64,000 nt of DNA from assembly GCF_000420445.1 (NCBI RefSeq), contig NZ_ATUY01000007.1:62001-126000 (forward strand), read 5' to 3'. The notes beneath the pieces were generated by a model, which saw nothing but the letters and a program-made list of their open reading frames with translations, was not told where the DNA came from and ran no database searches. Positions 28,407 to 36,963 of the stretch are shown piece by piece. How positions within the stretch are numbered: the first letter of the stretch is position 1; each line of letters opens with the position of its first letter. The stretch comes from Actinotignum urinale DSM 15805. GTDB taxonomy: Bacteria; Actinomycetota; Actinomycetes; Actinomycetales; Actinomycetaceae. Position numbers and translations under genes: made by a program.

Positions 28407-29285
28407 TTAGAAAGTCGGTGCGTTTAATCCGTATTTTCGGAACACATTTCGAGCTTTCTCTGTGTCCTCAAAAGACGGAGGCACAACGTCTTCGAGTTGA
28501 TAGGTGTATCCCAAAGAATGCCACTTATCTTTACCCATCTGATGGAAGGGTAAAACTTCAACTCGGGTTACCACATTCTTCCAGCGGTTAACGATTTGCG
28601 CAACGCGTTCAACGTTGTCTGGATCGTCAGTGAGGCCGGGCACGAGTACGAAGCGTACCCAGATTTCTTTGCCAGCTTCAGCCAGTCGATCACCAAAATC
28701 TATGGTCGGTTGGAGCTCACGACCCGTGACTTCCTTGTATTTTTCTTCGCTTCCCGATTTAACATCAAGAAGGACAAGGTCGATATCGTCCATCAGCTCG
28801 TCGTCCACATTTTTACCTAAAAACCCTGAGGTATCGAGGCAGGTATGCACACCCAATTCTTTAGCGCCTCGGAAAATACGTTTCACAAAAGCCGGTTGCA
28901 TCATCGCTTCCCCACCGGAAAGTGTGATTCCACCACCTGTTGCTTTAAACATTCTCCTATACCGCTTTATTCGGCGAATTAATTCGTCCGATGTTACCGG
29001 CTGACCATCTTTCATAATGAAAGTGTCAGGGTTATGGCAGTACTGGCACCTAAGAGGGCAACCAGCTAAAAAGACCGTGAGTCGTGTTCCTGGCCCATCC
29101 ACTGCTGTCACAAGTTCCCAGGAGTGGAGTGAACCAAGTTTTCCTTCTCGCATTTTGCGGAGCCGGTCACGGCGTTCGAGATCGTCTATTACCTCGATAC
29201 CGCTAAGACCGGCTCCGTGCAACCGACCCGTGGGGGCTTCGAAATCCTGAACCCCCACGGATGCTAGTCGTAATTCACTTGCCAA
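28407..29285 (-). CDS. pflA: Pyruvate formate-lyase activating enzyme
   Basis: Radical-SAM enzyme that installs the glycyl radical on pyruvate formate-lyase. The cluster motif is in FLAGCPLRCQYCHNPDTF (CxxxCxxC) and the SAM-binding GGE motif in GGGITLSGGEAMMQ. It is 292 residues, longer than E. coli PflA (246) because of about 45 extra N-terminal residues before the SWELVTAVDGPGTR start of the domain. It lies seven bases behind the small glycyl-radical gene, so activase and radical-bearing polypeptide are translated from adjacent frames. Confidence 0.95.
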   Translation of the reverse strand: MASELRLASVGVQDFEAPTGRLHGAGLSGIEVIDDLERRDRLRKMREGKLGSLHSWELVTAVDGPGTRLTVFLAGCPLRCQYCHNPDTFIMKDGQPVTSDELIRRIKRYRRMFKATGGGITLSGGEAMMQPAFVKRIFRGAKELGVHTCLDTSGFLGKNVDDELMDDIDLVLLDVKSGSEEKYKEVTGRELQPTIDFGDRLAEAGKEIWVRFVLVPGLTDDPDNVERVAQIVNRWKNVVTRVEVLPFHQMGKDKWHSLGYTYQLEDVVPPSFEDTEKARNVFRKYGLNAPTF

Positions 29286-29291
29286 ATGAAC

Positions 29292-29543
29292 TTAGGCTGA
29301 GTGATGGAAGGTACGGGAAAGAACATCAAGTTGCTGTTCCTTGGTGAGCTTGACAAAGTTCACTGCGTAACCGGAAACGCGAACTGTGAGGTTCGGGTAC
29401 TTTTCGGGATGATCGATTGCATCTTCAAGAGTGGAGCGATCGAGAACGTTGATGTTTGCGTGGTAGAGCCCCTGAACGCCACCATCTGCTTCGCGAGCTT
29501 CCTTCATTGATGCGAGGCGATCTTCATAGGTCTTTGCATCCAT
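29292..29543 (-). CDS. grcA: Stand-alone glycyl-radical domain of pyruvate formate-lyase (GrcA-like)
   Basis: An 83-residue protein equal to the last part of [22 protein letters not shown] with Gly58 as the radical residue, then [18 protein letters not shown], nearly the E. coli PFL C-terminus. In E. coli a related protein (YfiD/GrcA) rescues oxygen-cleaved PFL. Here the neighbouring large gene stops just before this domain, so the small protein is probably an obligate subunit. AGGATAAAAA precedes the ATG. It is separated from the large gene by 83 A/T-rich bases that may hold a separate promoter. Confidence 0.93.
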   Translation of the reverse strand: MDAKTYEDRLASMKEAREADGGVQGLYHANINVLDRSTLEDAIDHPEKYPNLTVRVSGYAVNFVKLTKEQQLDVLSRTFHHSA

Positions 29544-29590
29544 TTTTTATCCTAACTTTTGTTTGGTTGTTATCAAAAAATTATTAAAAC

Positions 29591-29610
29591 TATGTAAAGA
29601 ATCTTCACAA
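29591..29610 (-). promoter_or_regulatory. Possible redox operator between pflB and grcA
   Basis: Minus-strand TTGTGAAGATTCTTTACATA resembles an imperfect Rex-type site (TTGTGAA half-site, then TTTACA with a five-base spacer). It sits in the only A/T-rich gap of the operon and could serve a grcA promoter. This is a weak pattern match. Confidence 0.25.
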
Positions 29611-29626
29611 ACGCGGGTGCGCTTAT

Positions 29627-31732
29627 TTAGATGTCTTCGTTTTCGGCCATAAAGCCAGCATCCATAATGCCGACCAGGTTCTTCACCTGTTCGTCCTTGT
29701 TGCGGCCAAGACCCTGCGGGGTAATGGTGTTGGTCAAGGAGATACCATCGAGGGCATCCTTGTAGTTCAACTTACCTACGGAGAGCATGGAGGCAACCAT
29801 GCCGTGCGAATCCATACCGTTTTCGGGGTTAGCTCCCGGGGAGAAGGGGGTTCCCTTCTGGTGACCGGACGGGAATGAACCCGTTGCCTTACCGTAAACA
29901 ACATTCGAGGTAATCGTGAGAACCGACTGAGTCGGGATAGCGTCACGATACATCGGAATCGCCTTGATCTTGCTCATAATCGTGTGAACGACTGTTGCGG
30001 CAATATCATCGGCACGATCATCATCATTACCGTAAATCGGGAAGGTACCTTCTGTACGATAATCAACGACGAGACCAGTTTCATCACGAACTGGGTATAC
30101 CTTGGCGTACTTGATTGCAGAAAGGGAATCAGCAACGATGGACAAACCAGCAATACCGCAACCCATGGTGCGAATGATTTCTGAATCGTGGAGTGCCATT
30201 TCAATGGATTCGTATGCGTAACGATCATGGCAGTAGTGAATAATGTTGAGGGCTTCAACGTAGGTGCCGACAACCCAATCAAGCATTTCTTCGTACTTTT
30301 GCCATACTTCGTCGAAATCGAGGGGGCCATCGCCTTCAACAGGATGGAAAAGACCCTTTTCTGTCACCTGCTTGCCTGTCATTTCATCACGGCCACCGTT
30401 GATGGCGTAAAGAAGTGACTTAGCAGCGTTCACACGTGCGCCGAAGAACTGCATCTGTTTACCAATTTGCATTGGGGATACGCAGCAAGCAATAGCGGCA
30501 TCATCGCCCCACATACCACGAATCTGCTTGTCAGCTTCGTACTGGATGGAGGATGTTTCAATAGAGATTGCTGCACAGAAATCCTTGTAGCCTTCAGGAA
30601 GTTCAGGATCCCAGAAAATAGTGATGTTGGGTTCCGGAGCAGGTCCGAGGTTACGCAGGGTTTGAAGCAGACGGAAGGATGTTTTGGTGACGAGGGTACG
30701 GCCATCATCACCGAAACCGGCATCAGACCAGGTTGCCCAGTAGGGATCACCGGAGAAGATCTGATCATAATCGATGGTGCGGAGGAAGCGAACGATACGT
30801 AGCTTCATCACGAGGTTATCGATCAGTTCCTGAGCTTCAGATTCTGTGAGGGTACCGTTCTTGAAATCACGTTCAAAGTAAATATCCAAGAAACCGGACA
30901 GGCGGCCAATAGACATGGCGGCGCCATCCTGGCTTTTCACGGAAGCAAGATAGCCGAAGTAGAGCCACTGGACTGCTTCCTTGGAGTTCTTTGCAGGACC
31001 AGAAATATCAAAACCGTAGATTTCACCCAGGTGCTTCAGCTTCTTCAAAGCCTTAATCTGTTCTGAGTGTTCTTCACGGTAACGTGCCCAGTGTTCGCTG
31101 AAGTGTTCGGTTGCTACAGAATCCTTCATCTTCTGCTTATCTTCGATAAGCTTATCGACACCATAAAGGGCAACGCGACGATAATCGCCAATAATACGGC
31201 CACGGCCATATGCATCCGGGAGACCGGTAATGATGTGGGAAGAACGTGCGGCGCGAATACGCGGTGTGTAAATATCGAACACAGCATCGTTATGCGTCTT
31301 GCGGTAGCGAGTAAAGATCTTCTTTACTTCAGGATCGACTTCCTTGCCGGCTTCCTTAATTGCTGTTTCAACCATACGCCAGCCACCATTTGGCATCATA
31401 GCGCGCTTGAGCGGTGAATCCGTCTGCAACCCGACGACGACATCATCTTCGTCGGAAATATATCCTGCAGGGAATGCATCAATATCAGCAGGTGTGTGTG
31501 TATCTACATCGAGAATACGAACCTTGCGTTCCTTGGAGAGGTAATTCTCTTCCAGGGTATCCCAAAGATCCAATGTTTTCTGTGTGGGACCCTCAAGGAA
31601 GGATGCATCACCTTCGTAGGGTGTGTAATTCTTCTGGATGAAATCGCGAACATCGATTGCATCCTGCCAGTGACCCGGCGTAAAACCTGTCCAGGCCTGG
31701 GCCACTACGTTATCGGTAGATGTGGACTCCAT
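29627..31732 (-). CDS. pflB: Pyruvate formate-lyase large part, lacking the glycyl-radical domain
   Basis: A 701-residue formate acetyltransferase that cleaves pyruvate plus CoA into acetyl-CoA and formate. The active-site cysteine pair is Cys416-Cys417 in ACCVSPMQIGKQMQFFGARV (E. coli 418-419). The protein ends with VKNLVGIMDAGFMAENEDI and a clean TAA, exactly at the loop where E. coli PFL (760 residues) continues into the glycyl-radical hairpin. That domain is instead the next gene, grcA. Low oxygen metabolism and coupling to Pta-AckA (2.3 kb away) fit an acetate/formate fermentation. Confidence 0.95.
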   Translation of the reverse strand: MESTSTDNVVAQAWTGFTPGHWQDAIDVRDFIQKNYTPYEGDASFLEGPTQKTLDLWDTLEENYLSKERKVRILDVDTHTPADIDAFPAGYISDEDDVVVGLQTDSPLKRAMMPNGGWRMVETAIKEAGKEVDPEVKKIFTRYRKTHNDAVFDIYTPRIRAARSSHIITGLPDAYGRGRIIGDYRRVALYGVDKLIEDKQKMKDSVATEHFSEHWARYREEHSEQIKALKKLKHLGEIYGFDISGPAKNSKEAVQWLYFGYLASVKSQDGAAMSIGRLSGFLDIYFERDFKNGTLTESEAQELIDNLVMKLRIVRFLRTIDYDQIFSGDPYWATWSDAGFGDDGRTLVTKTSFRLLQTLRNLGPAPEPNITIFWDPELPEGYKDFCAAISIETSSIQYEADKQIRGMWGDDAAIACCVSPMQIGKQMQFFGARVNAAKSLLYAINGGRDEMTGKQVTEKGLFHPVEGDGPLDFDEVWQKYEEMLDWVVGTYVEALNIIHYCHDRYAYESIEMALHDSEIIRTMGCGIAGLSIVADSLSAIKYAKVYPVRDETGLVVDYRTEGTFPIYGNDDDRADDIAATVVHTIMSKIKAIPMYRDAIPTQSVLTITSNVVYGKATGSFPSGHQKGTPFSPGANPENGMDSHGMVASMLSVGKLNYKDALDGISLTNTITPQGLGRNKDEQVKNLVGIMDAGFMAENEDI

Positions 31733-32118
31733 ATATATGCCTAACTCTCCTTGATATGTGAGTTGTTGTGAAGCAATCCCTTTGATAAAAAGACGGCTTC
31801 CTTTTATTTCTGTGGGTAGTTTTCACCACCCTTGCGATGCTTCCATACGGTTCTGCATCTGCCCTATCGTGACGATAAAGCTCTGTTACATAACCCCATA
31901 TCGACACCTCAAAACTTGTTGAAGTTTCCTTCTTATATTATGTAACGCTGGACGCGCGGTAGGTATTCCGACATAGCCCAACATCTCCCATAATTTTACC
32001 CCTTATTTTGATAAAGGGAACATGACAGCATGATTTTATACTGTGTCCTAGTTCCTAATTCAGCTGTTATTCAGCTACATATTCGCATAAAAAGAAAAAT
32101 ATGCATGAGTGAGAAATT
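31733..32118 (-). other. 386-base pfl promoter region
   Basis: No gene seen. It contains a perfect 13-base palindrome TATCGTGACGATA (31865-31877) and an inverted pair GTGGTGAAAACTACCCAC (31813-31830) that may be operators for the pfl operon. The strip next to guaA (beyond 32030) is A/T-rich with no clear terminator hairpin for guaA. Confidence 0.4.
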
Positions 32119-33708
32119 TTATTCCCATTCAATCGTTGCAGGTGGCTTGGACGTCACATCCAGTACCACGCGATTCACCTCAGGAACAGTATTCGTAATA
32201 TGGTTTGAAATACGTGCAAGAACATCATAGGGAATCCGTCCCCAATCCGCCGTCATCGCATCTTCAGAGGTAACCGGACGAATCACAATCGGATGCCCAT
32301 ATGTACGATGATCGCCCTGCACACCAACACTACGAACATCAGCCAGCAGAACAACCGGGCACTGCCAAATAATGTTGTCTAAGCCCGCTGCCGTCATCTC
32401 CTCACGAACAACAGCATCCGCCGCACGCAAAACACGCAAATTCTCACGGCTCACTTCACCAACAATACGAATCCCAAGCCCCGGCCCCGGGAATGGTTGG
32501 CGTGCCACAATCTTTTCCGGAACGCCCAGTTCACGCCCAATAGCGCGAACTTCGTCCTTAAAGAGCGTGCGCAGGGGCTCAACAAGTTCGAATTCCATAT
32601 CGTCGGGCAAACCGCCAACATTATGGTGAGATTTAATATTCGAAGCGCCTTCTCCCCCACCGGATTCGACGACGTCCGGATACAGGGTTCCCTGGACAAG
32701 GAATTTTACATCGTCCTTGCCTCCAAGCTGTTCAATCAACGCTCTCTGTGCGCTTTCAAAACTACGAATAAACTCACGTCCAATGATCTTACGTTTTTCT
32801 TCAGGTTCCGTCACGCCTTCAAGCGCATCAAGGAAACGTTCGGATTCATCAACCGTGAAAACCTTAATGCCCATCGTCGTCGCATAATCTTGTTCAACCT
32901 GTTCGCGTTCGCCCGCACGCAACAAACCGTGGTCAATGAAGAAGCACGTGAGTTGATCGCCGACGGCTTCGTGAACGAGCGCTGCCGCAACCGAGGAATC
33001 CACTCCTCCAGACAATGCACAAATAACCTGGCTATCCCCAACCTGCTCACGAATCTTGGCAACCTGATCTTCAATAATTGACGTTGAATTCCAGTTCGGT
33101 TCCAGCCCGGCACCTTCATAGAGGAAGTTTTCCAAAACCTTCTGCCCGTACTGCGAGTGGCGAACCTCCGGATGCCACTGGACACCGAAAAGCTTGCGTT
33201 CCCTGTTTTCAAAAGCAGCCACTGGAGTTTCCGCGGTAGATGCGGTAACCGTGAATCCTTCAGGAGCCTTGGACACGGCATCTCCGTGGCTCATCCACAC
33301 GACCTGATCTTCTGGAACACCATCGAACAGGCAGGCATCGCAGTGCGTTTGCGTCGGAGTATGCCCGTATTCACTGGTTCCCGTTTCCCCGACGACCCCG
33401 CCAAGGCCTTGAGCCATCACCTGGAAACCGTAGCAAATGCCGAGAATGGGAACACCGGATGTGAAAATCTCTGTTTCAATTCCGGGAGCATTTTGCGCAT
33501 ATACGGAAGCCGGACCTCCGGAAAGGATAATCGCGGAAGGATGTTTCGCCAACATATCCTTTGCGTGCATGGTGTGGGGAACAATTTCGGAGTAGATACC
33601 TGCTTCGCGAACACGGCGAGCAATAAGTTGGGCGTATTGAGCACCAAAATCTACAACAAGAACTGGGTTTTCTTCAGGATTCTTCACGCCTTCAAGTTTA
33701 CTAGGCAT
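32119..33708 (-). CDS. guaA: GMP synthase (glutamine-hydrolysing)
   Basis: Converts XMP to GMP using glutamine nitrogen. The 529 residues have all modules: class I amidotransferase with nucleophile Cys in [18 protein letters not shown] and the His-x-Glu pair in [11 protein letters not shown], the N-type ATP pyrophosphatase loop [16 protein letters not shown], and the dimerisation domain ending [11 protein letters not shown]. Divergent from pta. The other guanine-branch enzyme, guaB, is 20 kb away. Confidence 0.97.
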   Translation of the reverse strand: MPSKLEGVKNPEENPVLVVDFGAQYAQLIARRVREAGIYSEIVPHTMHAKDMLAKHPSAIILSGGPASVYAQNAPGIETEIFTSGVPILGICYGFQVMAQGLGGVVGETGTSEYGHTPTQTHCDACLFDGVPEDQVVWMSHGDAVSKAPEGFTVTASTAETPVAAFENRERKLFGVQWHPEVRHSQYGQKVLENFLYEGAGLEPNWNSTSIIEDQVAKIREQVGDSQVICALSGGVDSSVAAALVHEAVGDQLTCFFIDHGLLRAGEREQVEQDYATTMGIKVFTVDESERFLDALEGVTEPEEKRKIIGREFIRSFESAQRALIEQLGGKDDVKFLVQGTLYPDVVESGGGEGASNIKSHHNVGGLPDDMEFELVEPLRTLFKDEVRAIGRELGVPEKIVARQPFPGPGLGIRIVGEVSRENLRVLRAADAVVREEMTAAGLDNIIWQCPVVLLADVRSVGVQGDHRTYGHPIVIRPVTSEDAMTADWGRIPYDVLARISNHITNTVPEVNRVVLDVTSKPPATIEWE

Positions 33709-33912
33709 CTCGCTTTCCGTCCAAGAATTTCACGACGAACCGCGTGCGAAGAACACAAAGAAACCACAGGAAACCACATTTCCTCACAATAAGTGACAAC
33801 TTTTTTCCGTAAAACCAAGAAACCTAAGAAATACTTGCGAATAGGGTGAATTATTCGTCGTACACATAACACACAACGTAAATGAATGGGATTTAAAATG
33901 TAGCCCGTCGCA

Positions 33913-33939
33913 CATTTTTCACGTATTTGTGAGAAAATG
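33913..33939. promoter_or_regulatory. Inverted repeat upstream of pta
   Basis: CATTTTTCAC-N6-GTGAGAAAATG, an imperfect dyad 62 bases before the pta start in the 293-base divergent guaA/pta region. It could be a regulator site for the pta-ackA operon. No regulator can be assigned. Confidence 0.35.
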
Positions 33940-34001
33940 AAAAATGTCTGTGATGCGTGTGCAGCGCCAAAGATTTATGAAGATTCGGAAAGGTTTACAC
34001 C

Positions 34002-35627
34002 GTGACATATAGCGTTTATTTCACCGCGGCTGAGGGAAATACTGGCACACAGGCAGTTGCCAGTGCCTACGTCAAACTGTTAAAGAAAACATACGATAAA
34101 GTTGGTATTTTCCGTGCCGTTACCACCGACCCGGTAGAAAATGATATGCCTTACCTCCAGCTCCTCGACGAAGTGGGCCGCATGGACGATAAGGACCGCG
34201 CGTGGGGAACAACCCGTAACGCTTACGTGGCCAATGAAGAAGAGGCCACGAATGATGTAGTTAACCGCTATATCGACTACGCCCATGAATTTGATGCAGT
34301 CCTCATTCTCGGCCTGCTCGATGGTGACCCACTCAACCCCGCCATGACTACCCGCACGGCTCGCGCGATTGCCAACCTTGGAACCTCGGCCATCGTCGTC
34401 GTATCTGGTGCAATGCGAAGCGCATCCCAGGTGGAAGTCGTTGCCGATTTAACGGTCGAAGAATTTACGGCAAATTATGCTGACACCAGCGCCATTGTTG
34501 TTGTAGATGCCGCCGATGATCTTCCCGATAAATTCCGCCACGAAGGTATCCCCACGGTTTACCTTCCCGATAACAAAGCCCGCGTCTTCGCTGGAGAAGA
34601 TGCAGATATTATGATCAGCGCTATGGAAAAGGGATCCGATGTTGTTACGCCACTGCTTTTCCAGGCAAACCTCATTGTTCGCGCCCGCTCCAATAAGAAG
34701 CGTATTGTCATGCCGGAAGCGGAAGATGATCGTATTTTGCTCGCAACCGCACAGCTTCTTGCCCGTGGCGTTGCGGACATTACCCTCGTCGGCGAAGAAG
34801 AAACGGTGAAGGCGCAAGCTGCCGGTTTGGGCGTCAACGTTGATGGGGCGGAAATCGTATCCATTAACGATCCGGAGCGCGTCAAGAAATACGCGGAAAA
34901 GTTCGCAGAATTGCGCGCAAAGAAGGGCGTCACCTACGAACAGGCCGTTGCCAAGATGCAAGATCCCTCCTACTTCGGCACGATGATGGTGTACATGGGA
35001 GATGCGGACGGTATGGTTTCCGGCGCCAATAATACGACGGCAAACACCATTGTTCCGTCGTTCCAAACAATTAAGATGAAGCCCGGAACCAAAACAGTAT
35101 CCGGCGCTTTCCTTATGTTGATGGACGATCGCGTCTACGTCTACGCGGACTGCGCGGTTAACCTCAACCCAACACCCGAAGAGCTTGCCGGAATTGCCAT
35201 TGATTCGGCACGTACCGCCAAGCAGTTCGGTGTGGAACCACGTGTTGCCATGCTCTCCTACTCAACCGGGGAATCCGGTAAAGGCCCCGATGTTGATTTG
35301 GTACGCGAAGCAACACGTATCGCACAGGAACAAGCTCCTGAAGGATTGAAGATCGACGGGCCACTTCAGTATGACGCTTCGGTCGATAAAGCCGTTGCGG
35401 CAAAGAAGGCGCCGAACTCCGAAGTTGCAGGACGCGCAACCGTATTTGTGTTCCCGAACCTTAATGCAGGTAATATCGGATATAAAGCGGTTCAGCGCTC
35501 CTCCGGAGCCGTTGCGGTTGGGCCAGTTCTTCAGGGCTTGAACAAGCCGGTGAATGATCTTTCCCGCGGTGCTTTGGTGGAAGATATTGTGAACACCGTA
35601 GCTATTACAGCTATCCAGGCACAATAA
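34002..35627 (+). CDS. pta: Phosphate acetyltransferase
   Basis: Interconverts acetyl-CoA and acetyl phosphate. The C-terminal catalytic domain (from RIVMPEAEDDRILLATAQLL) is complete, including YFGTMMVYMGDADGMVSGA and LSYSTGESGKGPD. The N-terminal 220 residues are a P-loop-like regulatory domain (CobB/Pta-N type), but at 541 residues the protein is well short of the roughly 700-residue two-regulatory-domain Pta, and I see no DRTGG segment between. GTG start with AAAGG upstream. ackA follows after 58 bases. Confidence 0.93.
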   Translation: MTYSVYFTAAEGNTGTQAVASAYVKLLKKTYDKVGIFRAVTTDPVENDMPYLQLLDEVGRMDDKDRAWGTTRNAYVANEEEATNDVVNRYIDYAHEFDAVLILGLLDGDPLNPAMTTRTARAIANLGTSAIVVVSGAMRSASQVEVVADLTVEEFTANYADTSAIVVVDAADDLPDKFRHEGIPTVYLPDNKARVFAGEDADIMISAMEKGSDVVTPLLFQANLIVRARSNKKRIVMPEAEDDRILLATAQLLARGVADITLVGEEETVKAQAAGLGVNVDGAEIVSINDPERVKKYAEKFAELRAKKGVTYEQAVAKMQDPSYFGTMMVYMGDADGMVSGANNTTANTIVPSFQTIKMKPGTKTVSGAFLMLMDDRVYVYADCAVNLNPTPEELAGIAIDSARTAKQFGVEPRVAMLSYSTGESGKGPDVDLVREATRIAQEQAPEGLKIDGPLQYDASVDKAVAAKKAPNSEVAGRATVFVFPNLNAGNIGYKAVQRSSGAVAVGPVLQGLNKPVNDLSRGALVEDIVNTVAITAIQAQ

Positions 35628-35685
35628 ATTTCACCCCAACAATTCAACAATTACCAATTAGCTACCACTAGCAAGGAGTATTTTC

Positions 35686-36867
35686 GTGGCAGTTCTCGTC
35701 ATTAATTCCGGCTCATCCTCAATTAAATATCAGGTTGTCGATCCCGTTTCCGGCGAATCCCTCGCTTCGGGACTTGTTGAACAGATCGGACTTCCCTCCG
35801 GGCATGTTAAGCATGAACACGGTGAAGACGTTCGTGAATGGGAAGGCCCTATCCCCAACCACGAAGTAGGTATGGAAAAGGTTCTCGAATTCTTCGACGC
35901 CGCCGGTCCGTCCCTTCACGACGGTTCCATTAAAGCCGTTGGGCACCGAGTCGTTCAGGGCGGTAAGTACTTCAACAAAGCAGCCCTTCTCGACGAAGCA
36001 ACCATCAACAGGATTGATGAGCTTGCTCCTCTCGGCCCCCTCCACAACCCGCCGGCTCTCGAAGGAATCAACGTTGCTAAGCGCCTCCTTCCGGACGTTC
36101 CCCACGTGGCCGTTTTCGATACAGCATTCTTCCAGAGCCTTCCGGAAGAAGCCGCACGTTACGGCCTCAACCGCGAGATTGCGGATAAGTACGAAATCCG
36201 CCGTTATGGTGCGCACGGCACCTCCCACATGTTCGTCTCCCAGGCAGCTTCCGCTTTCCTTGGACGCGATGACCTCAAGCAGATTGTTCTCCACATTGGT
36301 AACGGCGCTTCAGTATCCGCTGTTGTTAACGGCCACGCTGTGGAAACTTCCATGGGTCTTACCCCGCTTGAAGGCCTTGTGATGGGCGGACGCACCGGCG
36401 ATATCGACCCCGCTGCCGTATTCCATCTCTACCGCGTTGCAGGCATGAGCATTGATGAGATTGATAACCTCTTCAACCGCAAGTCCGGAATGATGGGTCT
36501 GTGTGGCTCCTCTGATCTTCGTGATGTTCACGCAATGGTCAGGGAAGGCAATAAGGAAGCCAAAGAAGCCGTGGACGTGTATGCACATCGTATCGTCAAG
36601 TACATCGGGGCCTACACCGCCACTATGGGTGGCCTCGACTGCATCACCTTCACCGCAGGCGTTGGTGAAAACGACAATATTATGCGCGCTGAAGTTCTTA
36701 ACCGTCTCGCCTCCTTCGGAGTCAAGTACGACGAAGAAAAGAACAACACACGTTCTAAGGAAGCTCGCGATATTGCTACCGAAGATTCCAAGATTCGCAT
36801 TCTCATTATCCCGACGAATGAAGAACTTGCTATCGCACGCCAGGTAACGGAGCTGGTTGAAGGCTAA
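35686..36867 (+). CDS. ackA: Acetate kinase
   Basis: Makes ATP and acetate from acetyl phosphate. At 393 residues it is standard length, with LVINSGSSSIKYQVVD at the N-terminus, GHRVVQGGKYF, VFDTAFFQSLPEEAARYG, YGAHGTSHMFVS and FTAGVGENDNIMRAEV. GTG start with AAGGAG upstream. Together with pta it yields ATP from PFL-derived acetyl-CoA. The stop codon is part of a 22-bp tandem duplication. Confidence 0.97.
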   Translation: MAVLVINSGSSSIKYQVVDPVSGESLASGLVEQIGLPSGHVKHEHGEDVREWEGPIPNHEVGMEKVLEFFDAAGPSLHDGSIKAVGHRVVQGGKYFNKAALLDEATINRIDELAPLGPLHNPPALEGINVAKRLLPDVPHVAVFDTAFFQSLPEEAARYGLNREIADKYEIRRYGAHGTSHMFVSQAASAFLGRDDLKQIVLHIGNGASVSAVVNGHAVETSMGLTPLEGLVMGGRTGDIDPAAVFHLYRVAGMSIDEIDNLFNRKSGMMGLCGSSDLRDVHAMVREGNKEAKEAVDVYAHRIVKYIGAYTATMGGLDCITFTAGVGENDNIMRAEVLNRLASFGVKYDEEKNNTRSKEARDIATEDSKIRILIIPTNEELAIARQVTELVEG

Positions 36868-36906
36868 TTAGACTGGTTTATATAGCTAATTAGACTGAGT
36901 TATATA
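36863..36906. repeat. 22-bp direct repeat spanning the ackA stop
   Basis: Two adjacent 22-base units starting GCTAATTAGACTG (36863-36884 and 36885-36906), differing at two positions. The first contains the ackA TAA (36865-36867), so the stop region has been duplicated downstream. Confidence 0.9.
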
Positions 36907-36949
36907 GTTGTGGGGGTTGCTGGCACTGAGTGCTAGCAACCCCCACAAC
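36907..36949. terminator. Bidirectional hairpin between ackA and the biotin carboxylase gene
   Basis: A perfect 15-base stem GTTGTGGGGGTTGCT/AGCAACCCCCACAAC with an inner GCAC/GTGC stem. It lies in a 96-base convergent gap, so it probably stops transcription from both sides, although no strong T-run follows. Confidence 0.8.
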
Positions 36950-36963
36950 GTTGAAGGAACCAT

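Noticed and set aside
29544-29626. Frameshift splitting pflB from grcA
   Set aside because: The gap is 83 bases of A/T-rich sequence with a new ribosome site, and both proteins have clean ends at a domain border, so a sequencing error does not explain it.
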